Source: Akkermansia sp. (lineage in GTDB: Bacteria; Verrucomicrobiota; Verrucomicrobiia; Verrucomicrobiales; Akkermansiaceae). Taken from it: a stretch of 64,000 nt of DNA. A model generated the notes under the pieces. It saw only the letters and a list, made by a program, of their open reading frames with translations. It was not told the DNA's origin and did no database searches. The DNA is taken from NCBI GenBank assembly GCA_017415555.1, contig JAFQGF010000037.1, forward strand, positions 42,229 to 106,228, read 5' to 3'. Both the position numbers and the translations under genes were made by a program. Below are positions 23,364-31,848 of this stretch, one piece after another. Numbering within the stretch: position 1 is the stretch's first letter; each line of letters opens with the position of its first letter.

Positions 23364-24911
23364 TCAGTTTTTAAGCCATGCGCAGAATTTTTCTGCCCAG
23401 GCGCGGGAGATACCGGGCAGCTCTGCCACCTCTTCCGGGGTGCGGGTGCGGAGGTTGGGCAGGGTGTGGAAGCGTGCCAGTAGCAATTCCTTGCGTTTGG
23501 GGGTCATGCCCGGGTAGGCATCCAGTCGGCTTTCCCGTACACGGCGGCGCACCAGCAGCTCGTTGTAATTGTTGGCAAAACGGTGGGCCTCATCTCTCAG
23601 GCGTTGCAGCAGACGCAGGGCACCGCTCTCCTTACTGAGCACCAGGGGAACACTCTTGTTCGGGAAATAGATTTCTTCGTCTCTCTTGGCCAGACCCACC
23701 ACGGGCATATTTTGCAAGCCCACTTCGGCCAGCACCTGCATGGCAATGGCCAGCTGCCCTTTGCCTCCATCCACCACCACCAGATGCGGCACAGTGATGG
23801 GTGCCTTGCCCTCCACGCTCAGTTGGCGCAGCCATGCGTAGGTGTCCACACCTTCCGGCTTGTCGAAAAGGGCTCTGCTCTCATTGACAATGCGCGAGTA
23901 GCGGCGGCGCACCACCTCCAGCATACTGGCAAAATCATTCTGCCCATCCACTCCGCGGATGCGATAGCGCCGATAGGCCTTGTTGTCGGGGCGCCCATGG
24001 GTGAAACGTACCATGGAGGCCACGATGTGGTTGTCCGAGAGGTTGGAGATATCAAAGCACTCCATGATTTCCGGCGGCGTGGGCATGCCGAGTGCCTCTG
24101 CCAACTCGGCCAAGTCTTCATCCGGATTTACAGTGCCGGGCAGGTCAGTGAGTCCGCGGGCGAAGCGGCGAGCCGGCTCAAGCGTTTTGAGTATGTTCTC
24201 CCGCACATCGCGCAGGCGGGCGGCCCGCTCAAAATCCAGTGCCTCAGAGGCCTCCATCATCTCCTGCGTCAGGGCATCCAGGTGTTCCTTGCGTCCTCGC
24301 CCCTCCAGCAAACCCAGGGCTGTTTCGAACTGCGCACGATATTCCTCCGCCGATATGCGGCCGATGCAGGGTGCAGAGCAGCAGCGTATCACGTCGTCAT
24401 GGCAGTGGCGGTACTGCTCCTCGCCAGGATGGCGGCAGGTACAGGTGCGCAGGCGGAAGCGGTGGTTGAGCCACTCTACAGTTTCCTTCAGCGCGGTGGA
24501 ATGTACAAAGGGGCCGATGTAGCGTGCACCATCATCCTTCCGCAGGCGTACGAGCGAGAAACGCGGCAGTTCCTCCTGTCTGCTGGCCCGCAGCAAGAGG
24601 TAGCGTTTGTCGTCGCGCAACTGCACGTTGTAGTGCGGCCGATATTCCTTGATGAGCTTCTGCTCCAGAATGAGGGCTTCCTGGTCATTGCGTACCTCGT
24701 AATAGTCAAAGTCCTCGATGGCGGCAATGAGCGCACGTGTTTTGCTGTTCTCCAGCGTGGCTCGTGAGGGGGAAAAGTAATTGGCCAGGCGGCGGTGCAA
24801 ATCTTTGGCCTTGCCCACATAGATGATGCCGCCCCCACTGCCCTTCATCAGGTATACCCCGGGGCGGTGCGGTGTGCCGCGCCACTTCTCCTTGCAGTTC
24901 GTTGTTGCCAC
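23364..24911 (-). CDS. uvrC: Excinuclease ABC subunit C
   Basis: A 515-residue nucleotide-excision-repair nuclease that makes both incisions around a lesion with UvrA/UvrB. Domains in order: GIY-YIG (GVYLMKG...IIYVGKAKDLHRRLANYFS, residues 18-48), a Cys cluster for an Fe-S site (CTCRHPGEEQYRHC...CCSAPC, about 157-181), UVR motif (FERAARLRDVRENI), RNase H-like nuclease (VVVDGGKGQL, GLAKRDEEI) and a short C-terminal HhH region. It is shorter than E. coli UvrC (610), mainly at the C-terminus. The start is GTG, supported by a promoter 6 bp upstream. Confidence 0.96.
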   Translation of the reverse strand: MATTNCKEKWRGTPHRPGVYLMKGSGGGIIYVGKAKDLHRRLANYFSPSRATLENSKTRALIAAIEDFDYYEVRNDQEALILEQKLIKEYRPHYNVQLRDDKRYLLLRASRQEELPRFSLVRLRKDDGARYIGPFVHSTALKETVEWLNHRFRLRTCTCRHPGEEQYRHCHDDVIRCCSAPCIGRISAEEYRAQFETALGLLEGRGRKEHLDALTQEMMEASEALDFERAARLRDVRENILKTLEPARRFARGLTDLPGTVNPDEDLAELAEALGMPTPPEIMECFDISNLSDNHIVASMVRFTHGRPDNKAYRRYRIRGVDGQNDFASMLEVVRRRYSRIVNESRALFDKPEGVDTYAWLRQLSVEGKAPITVPHLVVVDGGKGQLAIAMQVLAEVGLQNMPVVGLAKRDEEIYFPNKSVPLVLSKESGALRLLQRLRDEAHRFANNYNELLVRRRVRESRLDAYPGMTPKRKELLLARFHTLPNLRTRTPEEVAELPGISRAWAEKFCAWLKN

Positions 24912-24917
24912 GCCCGC

Positions 24918-24946
24918 ATTGTACCAAAGCCCTCATTTCGCGTCAA
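24918..24946 (-). promoter_or_regulatory. uvrC promoter
   Basis: TTGACG, 17-bp spacer, TACAAT, ending 6 bp before the GTG start. It supports both GTG initiation and a leaderless transcript. Confidence 0.6.
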
Positions 24947-24954
24947 TGCCTTTC

Positions 24955-25170
24955 TCACTGCGCTGCGTAGCAGCGCAATCTCGCTCGTGCGTAAGCACGA
25001 ATCTCGCTAAATGAAGCTCGCGAGCCGCAGGCGAGCCAAATTTAAAGCCCGCACGGGCGCGGGCATGAAGAGTGGCTGCGCCACATGAAGAACGCGCTCT
25101 GCGAGTCGCGTATGAAGAGCTCGCCGGCGCGAGCATGAAGAACGCAGCTCTGCGAGCTGCGTATGAGGGC
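24955..25170. repeat. Array of short palindromes joined by ATGAAGA-type spacers
   Basis: The uvrC-autotransporter gap is a chain of small hairpins: CGCTGC/GCAGCG, CGTGC/GCACG, GCTCGC/GCGAGC, GCCCGC/GCGGGC, GTGGC/GCCAC, ACGCG/CGCGT, GCTCG/CGAGC and ACGCAGCT/AGCTGCGT. The later ones are separated by near-constant ATGAAG or ATGAAGA. The first 54 bp recur at 61085-61138 with three mismatches. There is no convincing ORF. Confidence 0.75.
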
Positions 25171-25175
25171 AGCGA

Positions 25176-25209
25176 ACCGGGCATGCCCGCTTTTGCAGAC
25201 ATGCCCGGT
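25176..25209 (-). terminator. Hairpin after autotransporter 1
   Basis: A 10-bp perfect stem ACCGGGCATG / CATGCCCGGT with a 14-nt loop, 30 bp past the stop. A related GGGCATGCC hairpin follows autotransporter 2. Confidence 0.6.
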
Positions 25210-25238
25210 TTATCTATCTTGCAGATTTTCTTCTCTTA

Positions 25239-27563
25239 TCAGAAGCTGTACTGCACGCCGGCGTTCACGTTGTGCTCGGTGCTGTCCTTGGCAGCGTCGA
25301 AGCTGTATGCCCCGCGCAGCGTCCAGCGGTCGGTGATGGCGTAGTCGGTACCCACGCTGAGCACTCCACCAATGCGGCCGGGGTTCGTACCCTTAAAGCA
25401 GGCGCCATTGGTATCCACATGCGGGTTGTGGCGCATGGCGTCGAAGTAGATGCTGGCCTGGCCGTACACATTGGTGCGGGCGGTGGCGGCATAGCTCAGC
25501 CCCGCTCCGGCCGTAAGGCGCAGGTTCTGCAGGGAGGAGATGTGCATATTGTCCACAGTAGCATCATCGTGTGTGTAGTACTGCACTCCGGCAAAGACGG
25601 AGGCGGTTGCGCGCTCGCTGAGAGCCTGTGCATAGGTGGCACGAACATCCAACTGCCAGCTGTCCTGGCTCCAGTCGGAGGCAAAATCGTTGTGCTCGGT
25701 GGTGGTATCGCCATAGGCAACACTCCAATCCACGGACACGGTGCCCTTACCGGCCTTCCAGGCTCCTGCGCGACCATAGAGAGCGGCGTGCCAGGTCTCC
25801 TGGTCTGCGGAAGTCGTGGTGAAGGGACTTACCTTGCCCCAGTCGTAACCGAAGGCTACGCCGATGCTGCGACCTTTGGCCCCAAACTGACGCTCAATAC
25901 CCATGGCTGCACCATACAGGCTGTAGTCTGCACCGGCATTGGAGATGCGGCCGCTCTGGCCGTAGGCGGAAGCCCAGGCCAGTGTGGTGGTGGCAGGAGC
26001 CGTCTGCGTTGCAGCGGCACTCGGAGCCTTGCCGTCATGGGCTTTGGCCGGAGCATCCAGCACCACGGCGTTGCTGCGGTTGCCCCACAGAGTGCCGGTA
26101 AAGGCCTGGCTGCTCTTGAACACGCCCCAGTTGCTCACGATGGCGGCGTCTACGTTCCACTGCTTGTAGATGAGGTACAGGATATTACCCTCCCATACCG
26201 TGTCATCGAAGCCACCAATGCCGTTTACTGTCACATTCTGGTTATTCCAGTTTGTAGGTGCTGCATCGCTCTTCACCAGCATGTATTTACCCGTAGACAG
26301 TTTACCATTCGAAGTCAGAGTTATACTTAGCGAGCCTTCAACATCCGCCGTAGCTCCACTTACGCAAGCCTCTCGCAGATTCTCAGCAGAGAGCGTGTAG
26401 GTCTGCTCTTTTACGCTAAATATATTACCTTCTCTCTGAGTTATACTCGATCCTGCAGCCACTATTACTTCCGTAAAGTCGCCGATGGCCGTTACGCTGC
26501 CCTTATAGGCTTTGTCAGCACTGCCTATCAGCAGGGTTCGAGAGCCTCTCACTTCTGAGCCGTCCGTGCCGCCACCATAGACGCTGCCGGTAATGCTGCC
26601 CCCCAATAATTTAACTGTTGTGTTGCCTTCCACTATGTCTTTATTGCCTGCGCCGTAGACATCTCCGTTAATGGTTCCCCCTGTGATGGTGATATTGGTA
26701 TCATTCTGCACAATCGTATGATACCCGTCATCGTGAGAGCCACCGGCATAAACATTACCTGTGATAGTACCGCCGGAAATATTGATTTCAGTACCGCCTA
26801 CGTAGGCTGCTTCACCCATCAGACCATTACGAGCACCGGCATAAATGTTACCGATGACATTAGCATTTTCTGAAATGTTAATTTGAACGTTGCCATCTAC
26901 ACAACAATGAGAGCCTCCTGCTCCACGGATTGCATCTTTTTCTCCCATGCCTCCGATCTGTGCACTTCCGGCGATGTTCATAATCACATCACCGCCCAAC
27001 TTGTAGCTGCCTATACACTCGGTAGTTGGGTCAATAATTCCGCCGCCATTTGCATTAAGACCTCCGCGAATCTGACCGACTTTACCGCCAGAGATGTTCA
27101 ATACAACGTCTTCCGGAGAAACGTAAGGATTCGGGCTATTGGGATTGTAAGGTTGATTGTAATGATTGGCATCAGTTACTCCATGCATCATGGCGCCGGC
27201 GACAAGGTATGTCACTTCACCACCGCTAATGTTTACTTCGCGCTTTCCGAAAACTACTCCCGAACCATCACCGTCAGGTGAAAGAAAGGTTAATTTGCCG
27301 CCAGTCATGTTGACTGTGGCATTCTGTACCACATCTACAGTTCTGTTGTGACCGACCGTACCAACTGCCCAATCATCACCGGTTCCATCTTTCCAAGTGG
27401 CTGAATCTTCTCCATCAGCAGCAATATTCAGTGTAACGTCTTTTCTTTCACTGGAATCGGAGCTTTCTGTATGTATTATTTCGTACCAGTAGGGAGCTGC
27501 TTCCATAATGGGCGTGGCAACAGCTATAGCAGCCAGCATGGCAAAAGGTAAGTGTAATTTCAT
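25239..27563 (-). CDS. Autotransporter 1 (type Va, beta-helix passenger)
   Basis: A 774-residue outer-membrane protein. It has a signal peptide (MKLHLPFAMLAAIAVATPIMEA), then a passenger of about 480 residues with repeated beta-helix rungs of the type NISGGTITGNVYAGGS and ITGGTINGDVYGAGN, which should be displayed on the surface. The last 250 or so residues form the translocator barrel (LAWASAYGQ..., VAFGYDWGKVSPF, ending NVNAGVQYSF with the C-terminal Phe that BamA recognises). I start at MKLHLP; 87 further in-frame codons lie upstream but span the regulatory region. A putative invertible promoter precedes it. The ligand or substrate is unknown. Confidence 0.9.
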   Translation of the reverse strand: MKLHLPFAMLAAIAVATPIMEAAPYWYEIIHTESSDSSERKDVTLNIAADGEDSATWKDGTGDDWAVGTVGHNRTVDVVQNATVNMTGGKLTFLSPDGDGSGVVFGKREVNISGGEVTYLVAGAMMHGVTDANHYNQPYNPNSPNPYVSPEDVVLNISGGKVGQIRGGLNANGGGIIDPTTECIGSYKLGGDVIMNIAGSAQIGGMGEKDAIRGAGGSHCCVDGNVQINISENANVIGNIYAGARNGLMGEAAYVGGTEINISGGTITGNVYAGGSHDDGYHTIVQNDTNITITGGTINGDVYGAGNKDIVEGNTTVKLLGGSITGSVYGGGTDGSEVRGSRTLLIGSADKAYKGSVTAIGDFTEVIVAAGSSITQREGNIFSVKEQTYTLSAENLREACVSGATADVEGSLSITLTSNGKLSTGKYMLVKSDAAPTNWNNQNVTVNGIGGFDDTVWEGNILYLIYKQWNVDAAIVSNWGVFKSSQAFTGTLWGNRSNAVVLDAPAKAHDGKAPSAAATQTAPATTTLAWASAYGQSGRISNAGADYSLYGAAMGIERQFGAKGRSIGVAFGYDWGKVSPFTTTSADQETWHAALYGRAGAWKAGKGTVSVDWSVAYGDTTTEHNDFASDWSQDSWQLDVRATYAQALSERATASVFAGVQYYTHDDATVDNMHISSLQNLRLTAGAGLSYAATARTNVYGQASIYFDAMRHNPHVDTNGACFKGTNPGRIGGVLSVGTDYAITDRWTLRGAYSFDAAKDSTEHNVNAGVQYSF

Positions 27564-27636
27564 AATTGTTATATGGAGTTTGTCGTGCATTAAGCAAGTC
27601 ACCGCCGAAGTTGGAAGTGCTCGCTGTGCAGCAGTA

Positions 27637-27802
27637 TATCTCATTTGGAATGAGATAACATTCTTCTTCGTTGATTTTGTATATATTGGGTTGGCTTTAT
27701 GTGCCACGTGAAGAATGAATACAAACCTATCACATAAATATAAATTATTAATTATAAAAAAAATATCAAAAAAAGACTTTACATAGCATTCCAAATGAGA
27801 TA
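27637..27802 (-). promoter_or_regulatory. Putative invertible promoter of autotransporter 1
   Basis: Gene-side site 27637-27657: arm TATCTCATT, core TGG, arm AATGAGATA (perfect palindrome outside the core). Far site 27782-27802: arm CATAGCATT, core CCA, arm AATGAGATA. The cores are reverse complements; centres are 145 bp apart. TTTACA at the far site points away from the gene. After inversion it would be 17 bp from TATACT (minus strand, 27633-27638), 69 bp before the ATG. As assembled, that position holds ATGTTA, a poor -35. The interior is AT-rich with no ORF. Confidence 0.65.
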
Positions 27803-27864
27803 TACGTTTCGTATCTGATGACAAGAGGGAGCGGGATAATTAAGGCTCAATGGGTGGAAAAGTC

Positions 27865-27893
27865 TTGACACGGGCAGGATTTGTGGCATAAAG
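27865..27893 (+). promoter_or_regulatory. fmt promoter
   Basis: TTGACA with a 17-bp spacer to ATAAAG (or 16 bp to CATAAA), ending 5-6 bp before the ATG at 27899. Confidence 0.5.
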
Positions 27894-27898
27894 GGGTT

Positions 27899-28876
27899 AT
27901 GCGTATTGTGATGATGGCAACGGGGGATATAGCGATACCCTCATTCCGGGCATTGATAAGCACGGGGGAACTGGTGGGGCTGGTGACACAGCCGGATCGC
28001 CCGGTGGGGCGTCACCAGACGCTGACGCCACCACGCATTAAGCAGTGCGCGCAGGAGGCGGGGGTGCCGGTGCTGCAGCCGGAGCGCATGCGAGATGCGG
28101 AAGCTGTGGCGGCACTGCGTGCGCTGGAGCCTGATGTGGTGGTGGTGATGGCCTACGGGCAGATTCTTTCGCAGGAGGTGATTGATGTGCCGAGGGTAGC
28201 TTGCATCAATGCCCATGCCTCTCTGCTGCCGCGCCACCGTGGAGCGTCTTGCATACAAGCGGCTATCGAGGCCGGCGACGATGAGACGGGGGTCACCATT
28301 ATGCATGTTGTCAGGAAGCTGGATGCCGGTGCCATTATCTGCAGCCGTTCGCTGGCTTTGCGTGGTACGGAGACGGCGGAGACACTGCACGATGACCTTG
28401 CGGAGCTGGCTCCGGAGGCACTGGCGGATGCTCTCTACCGGTTGCGCACCGGGACGAGTGAGCCACAGGAGCAGGATGAGGAACTGATGACTTATACGCC
28501 CAAGTTGCTGCGAGCGCACGGGCTTATCGACTGGCACGAGCCGGCGCTGCAGGTGGCTCGCAAAATCCGTGCCTACCATTCCTGGCCGGGCACGTTTACC
28601 ACGTATCCCTCCGTTAAATCCGGTGGCGACAAGCAGCTGAAACTCTTCCCGCCGGTGGATTTATTCTCTTATTATAAGAAGCCGGTGGATGCGGTGCCGG
28701 GTATGGTGCTGGAAGCCGGGCCGGAGGGCATGCTGGTGTCCTGCGGAGGCCCGCGGGGCGGTGCTGTACGCATTGCCACCATGCAGCCGCCGGGGGCTCG
28801 CAAGATGAATGCGGAAAGTTTCTTTGCCGGTCACAAGATTATGCCCGGCATGATTCTGGGGCTTCCCACGGAATAA
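27899..28876 (+). CDS. fmt: Methionyl-tRNA formyltransferase
   Basis: A 325-residue enzyme that formylates initiator Met-tRNA using 10-formyl-THF. Family signatures: VMMATGDIAIPSFRALI at the N-terminus, VTQPDRPVGR, the formyl-transfer motif NAHASLLPRHRGASCIQAAI with its Asn and His, GDDETGVTIM and the C-terminal oligonucleotide-binding part with IRAYHSWPGTF. The start at MRIVMMATG is preferred over a six-codon extension because the -10 ends just before it. Confidence 0.96.
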   Translation: MRIVMMATGDIAIPSFRALISTGELVGLVTQPDRPVGRHQTLTPPRIKQCAQEAGVPVLQPERMRDAEAVAALRALEPDVVVVMAYGQILSQEVIDVPRVACINAHASLLPRHRGASCIQAAIEAGDDETGVTIMHVVRKLDAGAIICSRSLALRGTETAETLHDDLAELAPEALADALYRLRTGTSEPQEQDEELMTYTPKLLRAHGLIDWHEPALQVARKIRAYHSWPGTFTTYPSVKSGGDKQLKLFPPVDLFSYYKKPVDAVPGMVLEAGPEGMLVSCGGPRGGAVRIATMQPPGARKMNAESFFAGHKIMPGMILGLPTE

Positions 28877-28911
28877 TCCGAAAAACGACGTGAATTTCGG
28901 AATTCGCCCTT

Positions 28912-28947
28912 AAAAAATCTCCCTCAGCACACGCAGCGCTGAGGGAG
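28912..28947 (-). terminator. efp terminator
   Basis: A 10-bp perfect stem CTCCCTCAGC / GCTGAGGGAG, followed on the minus strand by ATTTTTTAAG. It also lies 35 bp past the convergent fmt stop. Confidence 0.8.
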
Positions 28948-28984
28948 AGGGAAGAAATGGTTTTCTCCGGTCGGGGAGTCGTTA

Positions 28985-29554
28985 TCAGTTGTTCACGCGG
29001 CCCAGGTAGGAACCATCTTCCGTCTTAACGGAGATGCGCTGACCGGCGGAGATGAAGAGGGGCACCTGTACCACGAGACCCGTGGTCATGGTAGCGCTCT
29101 TGTAAACATTGTTGGCGGAGTTGCCCTTCACGCCCTCGGGAGCCTCGGCCACCTCCATGGTGATGGCGGCGGGCAGTTCGATGGAGCACACGGTCTCATC
29201 GGTGAAGAGAAGCATGTAGTTCTCGCCCTCGATGAGGTAGTCCTTCACGGGCTCAATGATGTCCTCGGGAACGCACACGTCCTCGAAGGTCTCGTTGTTG
29301 AGGAAGTGGTAGCCCATGCCGTCCACATAGGAGAACTCCATCTCCTCGCGGCTGAGCATTACGCCCTCCAGGAAGTCGTTGGAGGTAAGACGAAGGTTGT
29401 AGTCCTTCTTGGTGGCGATGCTGCGGATGGTCATCTGCACATAGGAGGCCATGCGGGGCGGGGTCTTGAGCTGGCTTTCACGCACAACACAGATGTCGCC
29501 GTTGTAATTCACGGCGTGGCCCTTGCGGAGCTGAATAACGGGAACTTTTGCCAT
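28985..29554 (-). CDS. efp: Elongation factor P, Arg34-type
   Basis: A 189-residue factor of three beta-barrel domains that rescues ribosomes stalled at polyproline. Family landmarks include LEGVMLSREEMEFSYVDGMGYHFLNNETFEDV and the domain III end GQRISVKTEDGSYLGRVNN. At the tip of the domain I loop, where E. coli EF-P carries beta-lysylated Lys34, the sequence is KTPPRMASYV with Arg34. The loop also lacks the usual PGK/PGR glycine. Start at MAKVPVIQL; the long upstream extension is not family-like. Promoter TTGACT-17-TACGCT lies 10 bp upstream. Confidence 0.95.
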   Translation of the reverse strand: MAKVPVIQLRKGHAVNYNGDICVVRESQLKTPPRMASYVQMTIRSIATKKDYNLRLTSNDFLEGVMLSREEMEFSYVDGMGYHFLNNETFEDVCVPEDIIEPVKDYLIEGENYMLLFTDETVCSIELPAAITMEVAEAPEGVKGNSANNVYKSATMTTGLVVQVPLFISAGQRISVKTEDGSYLGRVNN

Positions 29555-29564
29555 AACGCGCGAG

Positions 29565-29593
29565 AGCGTAGCAGATAATGGGCTTTCAGTCAA
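29565..29593 (-). promoter_or_regulatory. efp promoter
   Basis: TTGACT, 17-bp spacer, TACGCT, 10 bp before the ATG. The -35 overlaps the last codons of the upstream gtrA-like gene. Confidence 0.55.
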
Positions 29594-30078
29594 GCCTTTT
29601 TCTCGTCTCCGCGTGTCAAAAAGAAACGTACCATCAGGAAGTTGATTGGTACCGCAATGACAAAAACAGGCAGGGGGAGCAGGGTGTCCGGGCTTGTCAG
29701 GATGGGGAAATGCTCTGCCAGCCAGGGTGTATAACAAACTATCCCGCTGGCGAGAAAGCTGCCCATGCCAATGCGTATGAAGAGGTTAAGCAGCAGGAAG
29801 TGCAGGGTGGCATTGATGACGTGGCTGAAGGCAAAACCCGCCCCTTTGCTCAGGCTACCGCTGGTGCGGAATGTCCATCGGAGCGAGGCCGCATAATTAC
29901 CCAGAAAGCTGACAATGTAGCCGAAGGCGTATGAGAGGTTCAGCGCGGCCTGGTCACATTCTGTCAGGCCGAGGAGGCGGTTCACCCCGGCATAGCATCC
30001 CCAGTGCACAATGGTAGCCCCCACTCCCACAACAAAGAATCGGGCAAACTGTGCACCGTATTTCTCCGCAAGTCGCAT
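29590..30078 (-). CDS. GtrA-family membrane protein
   Basis: A 162-residue protein with four hydrophobic helices and the GtrA pattern: FARFFVVGVGATIVHWGCYAGVNRLLG, then LSYAFGYIVSFLGNYAASLRWTF, then HFLLLNLFIRIGMG and LPVFVIAVPINFLMVRFFLTR. GtrA-like proteins help move lipid-linked sugars across the inner membrane for glycosylation of surface polymers. The ATG overlaps the upstream stop (TGATG), so the two proteins are translationally coupled. Confidence 0.85.
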   Translation of the reverse strand: MRLAEKYGAQFARFFVVGVGATIVHWGCYAGVNRLLGLTECDQAALNLSYAFGYIVSFLGNYAASLRWTFRTSGSLSKGAGFAFSHVINATLHFLLLNLFIRIGMGSFLASGIVCYTPWLAEHFPILTSPDTLLPLPVFVIAVPINFLMVRFFLTRGDEKKA

Positions 30079-30869
30079 CAGATGTTCGGCGCAAAGTAGA
30101 ACTTGAGCAGCTCCAGCTGGTCCTCTTTCGTTACCAGATAACCATCTTTGGGGTCGAGCCACTGGAAGGAGTGAATCGAGCTGCGGCGGGAGCCCATGGG
30201 TTGCTCGGGACTGAAGGCGGGCAGGCGGTCCAGCAGTTGCGGGGCGATGGCCTCTGCTATTTCTGTAGTCGTAAGCGGCGGCATGGCCGGTATGATGGCC
30301 GGGATGCCCAGCGGAATACACTTCTCCACATCACCCAGAATACGCTGAGAGAAGTAGAGCTGGTGCTGTTCCAGTGGCGGCAAATCCAGCTTGCCACTGG
30401 CAGGAGGATTCATCAGCGTGTCGATGACCTTGCTGAATCCCGGGTTGGTAAGCGAGGCAATCTCCGGCAGGTGCACGTTGAGCACACGGCCGTACTGGCG
30501 GTTGAGTTCCCGGTAAAGGTTGATGCGATTCTGAACGTAAGCATCCTCACTGCTTTCCAGGCTCGGGGTGTTCTCGTTCGCATCATCGGGAAGCATGTCG
30601 CAGGTGGTCACAAAGATGGTGAGCTCCGGTTTGATATCTGCCAGATGGCTGATGAGGTAGTTTGTGGCACGGGTGTCTGCTTCTACATTCTGGCGGACTG
30701 TTTCGGGGCCATTTGCCACGGCATTGTCCAGGTACACCATCATGCGGAACGTCCGGCCGAAGGTGCTCTGGAAATTGTCCTTGTTGATGAGGTGATCGAA
30801 ATGCCTGCGCCGGGTCCAGTACTGACCGAGTACGGTATCCGCGCCAAGGAATGCTGTGTCGTGTGCCAT
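30078..30869 (-). CDS. Unknown protein coupled to GtrA, weak SDR/epimerase resemblance
   Basis: A 263-residue soluble protein. I do not recognise the family firmly. The stretch VRQNVEADTRATNYLISHL followed by LTIFVTTCDMLPDD and a late SFQWLDPKDGYL recalls NAD-dependent sugar epimerases, but no clear GxxGxxG or YxxxK is visible. Its stop codon overlaps the gtrA start by one base. A sugar-nucleotide role would therefore fit the context. TAGAAT with TTGCCA at 18 bp lies about 35 bp upstream. Confidence 0.6.
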   Translation of the reverse strand: MAHDTAFLGADTVLGQYWTRRRHFDHLINKDNFQSTFGRTFRMMVYLDNAVANGPETVRQNVEADTRATNYLISHLADIKPELTIFVTTCDMLPDDANENTPSLESSEDAYVQNRINLYRELNRQYGRVLNVHLPEIASLTNPGFSKVIDTLMNPPASGKLDLPPLEQHQLYFSQRILGDVEKCIPLGIPAIIPAMPPLTTTEIAEAIAPQLLDRLPAFSPEQPMGSRRSSIHSFQWLDPKDGYLVTKEDQLELLKFYFAPNI

Positions 30870-31055
30870 GGGGAGAATGTGTTTGTTGCTCTCTTCTGTA
30901 GCATTCTAGCACAGTAACCCCCCGCTTGGCAAGTTGTAAGAGAGTCCGTATGCCAGAAAAACTGCCTTCTATACGGCCGGAACAACCGGAATTGAGGTAA
31001 GATGCTTGCTTTTTTGCTTGCGTTTTGCCTGTGGATATGGTAGGTGTTGAATTAA

Positions 31056-31793
31056 GTGAAAGCCTGCATTGCACAGTGGAAGGGCACGCGAGAGGCCCAG
31101 GAAGACGCTTATACCGTGAAATATTTTCCGGAAGGTGTGCTGGCTGTGGTGTGCGATGGCATGGGAGGGCACCAGCAGGGAGCCCTTGCGGCACAGACGG
31201 CAGTGAAGGCTTTTCTGCTGGCGTTTGAGGCAGAGCGAGGGTATAGCAATACAGTCGATTGTCTGCGGCGGGCGCTGGAAGCAGCAAACGCAGCTGTGGG
31301 GCAGGAACTGGCACGGCGTGAGGCTTTTGGCGGAACGACGCTGCTGGCTGTCTATATGGCCGGGGGTGTCCTCTGGTGGGTAAGCGTGGGAGATTCGCCC
31401 TTGTTGCTCTGGCGGCACCAACGTCTGGTACGCCTGAATGCAGACCATTCTCTGCGAGATGTATACATGCAGTATGTGAAGTCCGGGGTGATGAGCTATG
31501 AAGATGCAATGAGCCAGGGGCATCGGTTGCGGTCTGCGCTGACCGGGGAAGCTATGGCGATGGTGGATGCGCCACCCACTCCTTATCCTCTGCTGCCGGG
31601 GGACAGAATTATTCTGGCCAGCGATGGGGTGGATGATTTGCTGCTGCCAGCGGTGTTGCCGGAGGAGGTAAAAAAACTACTGGATACGCGTGGCGAGGCC
31701 TCGTTGGCGGCTCTTATTGTGGATGCCTGCATGCGCCTGCAGTTACCGGCGGCGGACAACACGACAGTGGTCTGCCTGGAACGCCCACTGTGA
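31056..31793 (+). CDS. PP2C-family Ser/Thr protein phosphatase
   Basis: A 245-residue metal-dependent phosphatase. Metal-binding motifs are all seen: REAQEDAY (first Asp, residue 17), CDGMGGH (Asp34-His39), GGTTLL, WVSVGDS, LASDGVDDLL and the last Asp in AADNTTVV. It removes phosphate from Ser/Thr on proteins and may act with the FHA protein at 21877. The start is GTG. Five genes lie between it and autotransporter 1. SOD follows 55 bp downstream on the same strand. Confidence 0.92.
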   Translation: MKACIAQWKGTREAQEDAYTVKYFPEGVLAVVCDGMGGHQQGALAAQTAVKAFLLAFEAERGYSNTVDCLRRALEAANAAVGQELARREAFGGTTLLAVYMAGGVLWWVSVGDSPLLLWRHQRLVRLNADHSLRDVYMQYVKSGVMSYEDAMSQGHRLRSALTGEAMAMVDAPPTPYPLLPGDRIILASDGVDDLLLPAVLPEEVKKLLDTRGEASLAALIVDACMRLQLPAADNTTVVCLERPL

Positions 31794-31848
31794 TGCGGCT
31801 CGGTAGCATATATTGAAGGAAAACACCGGAGGAGGTGTCGAACGGAGC

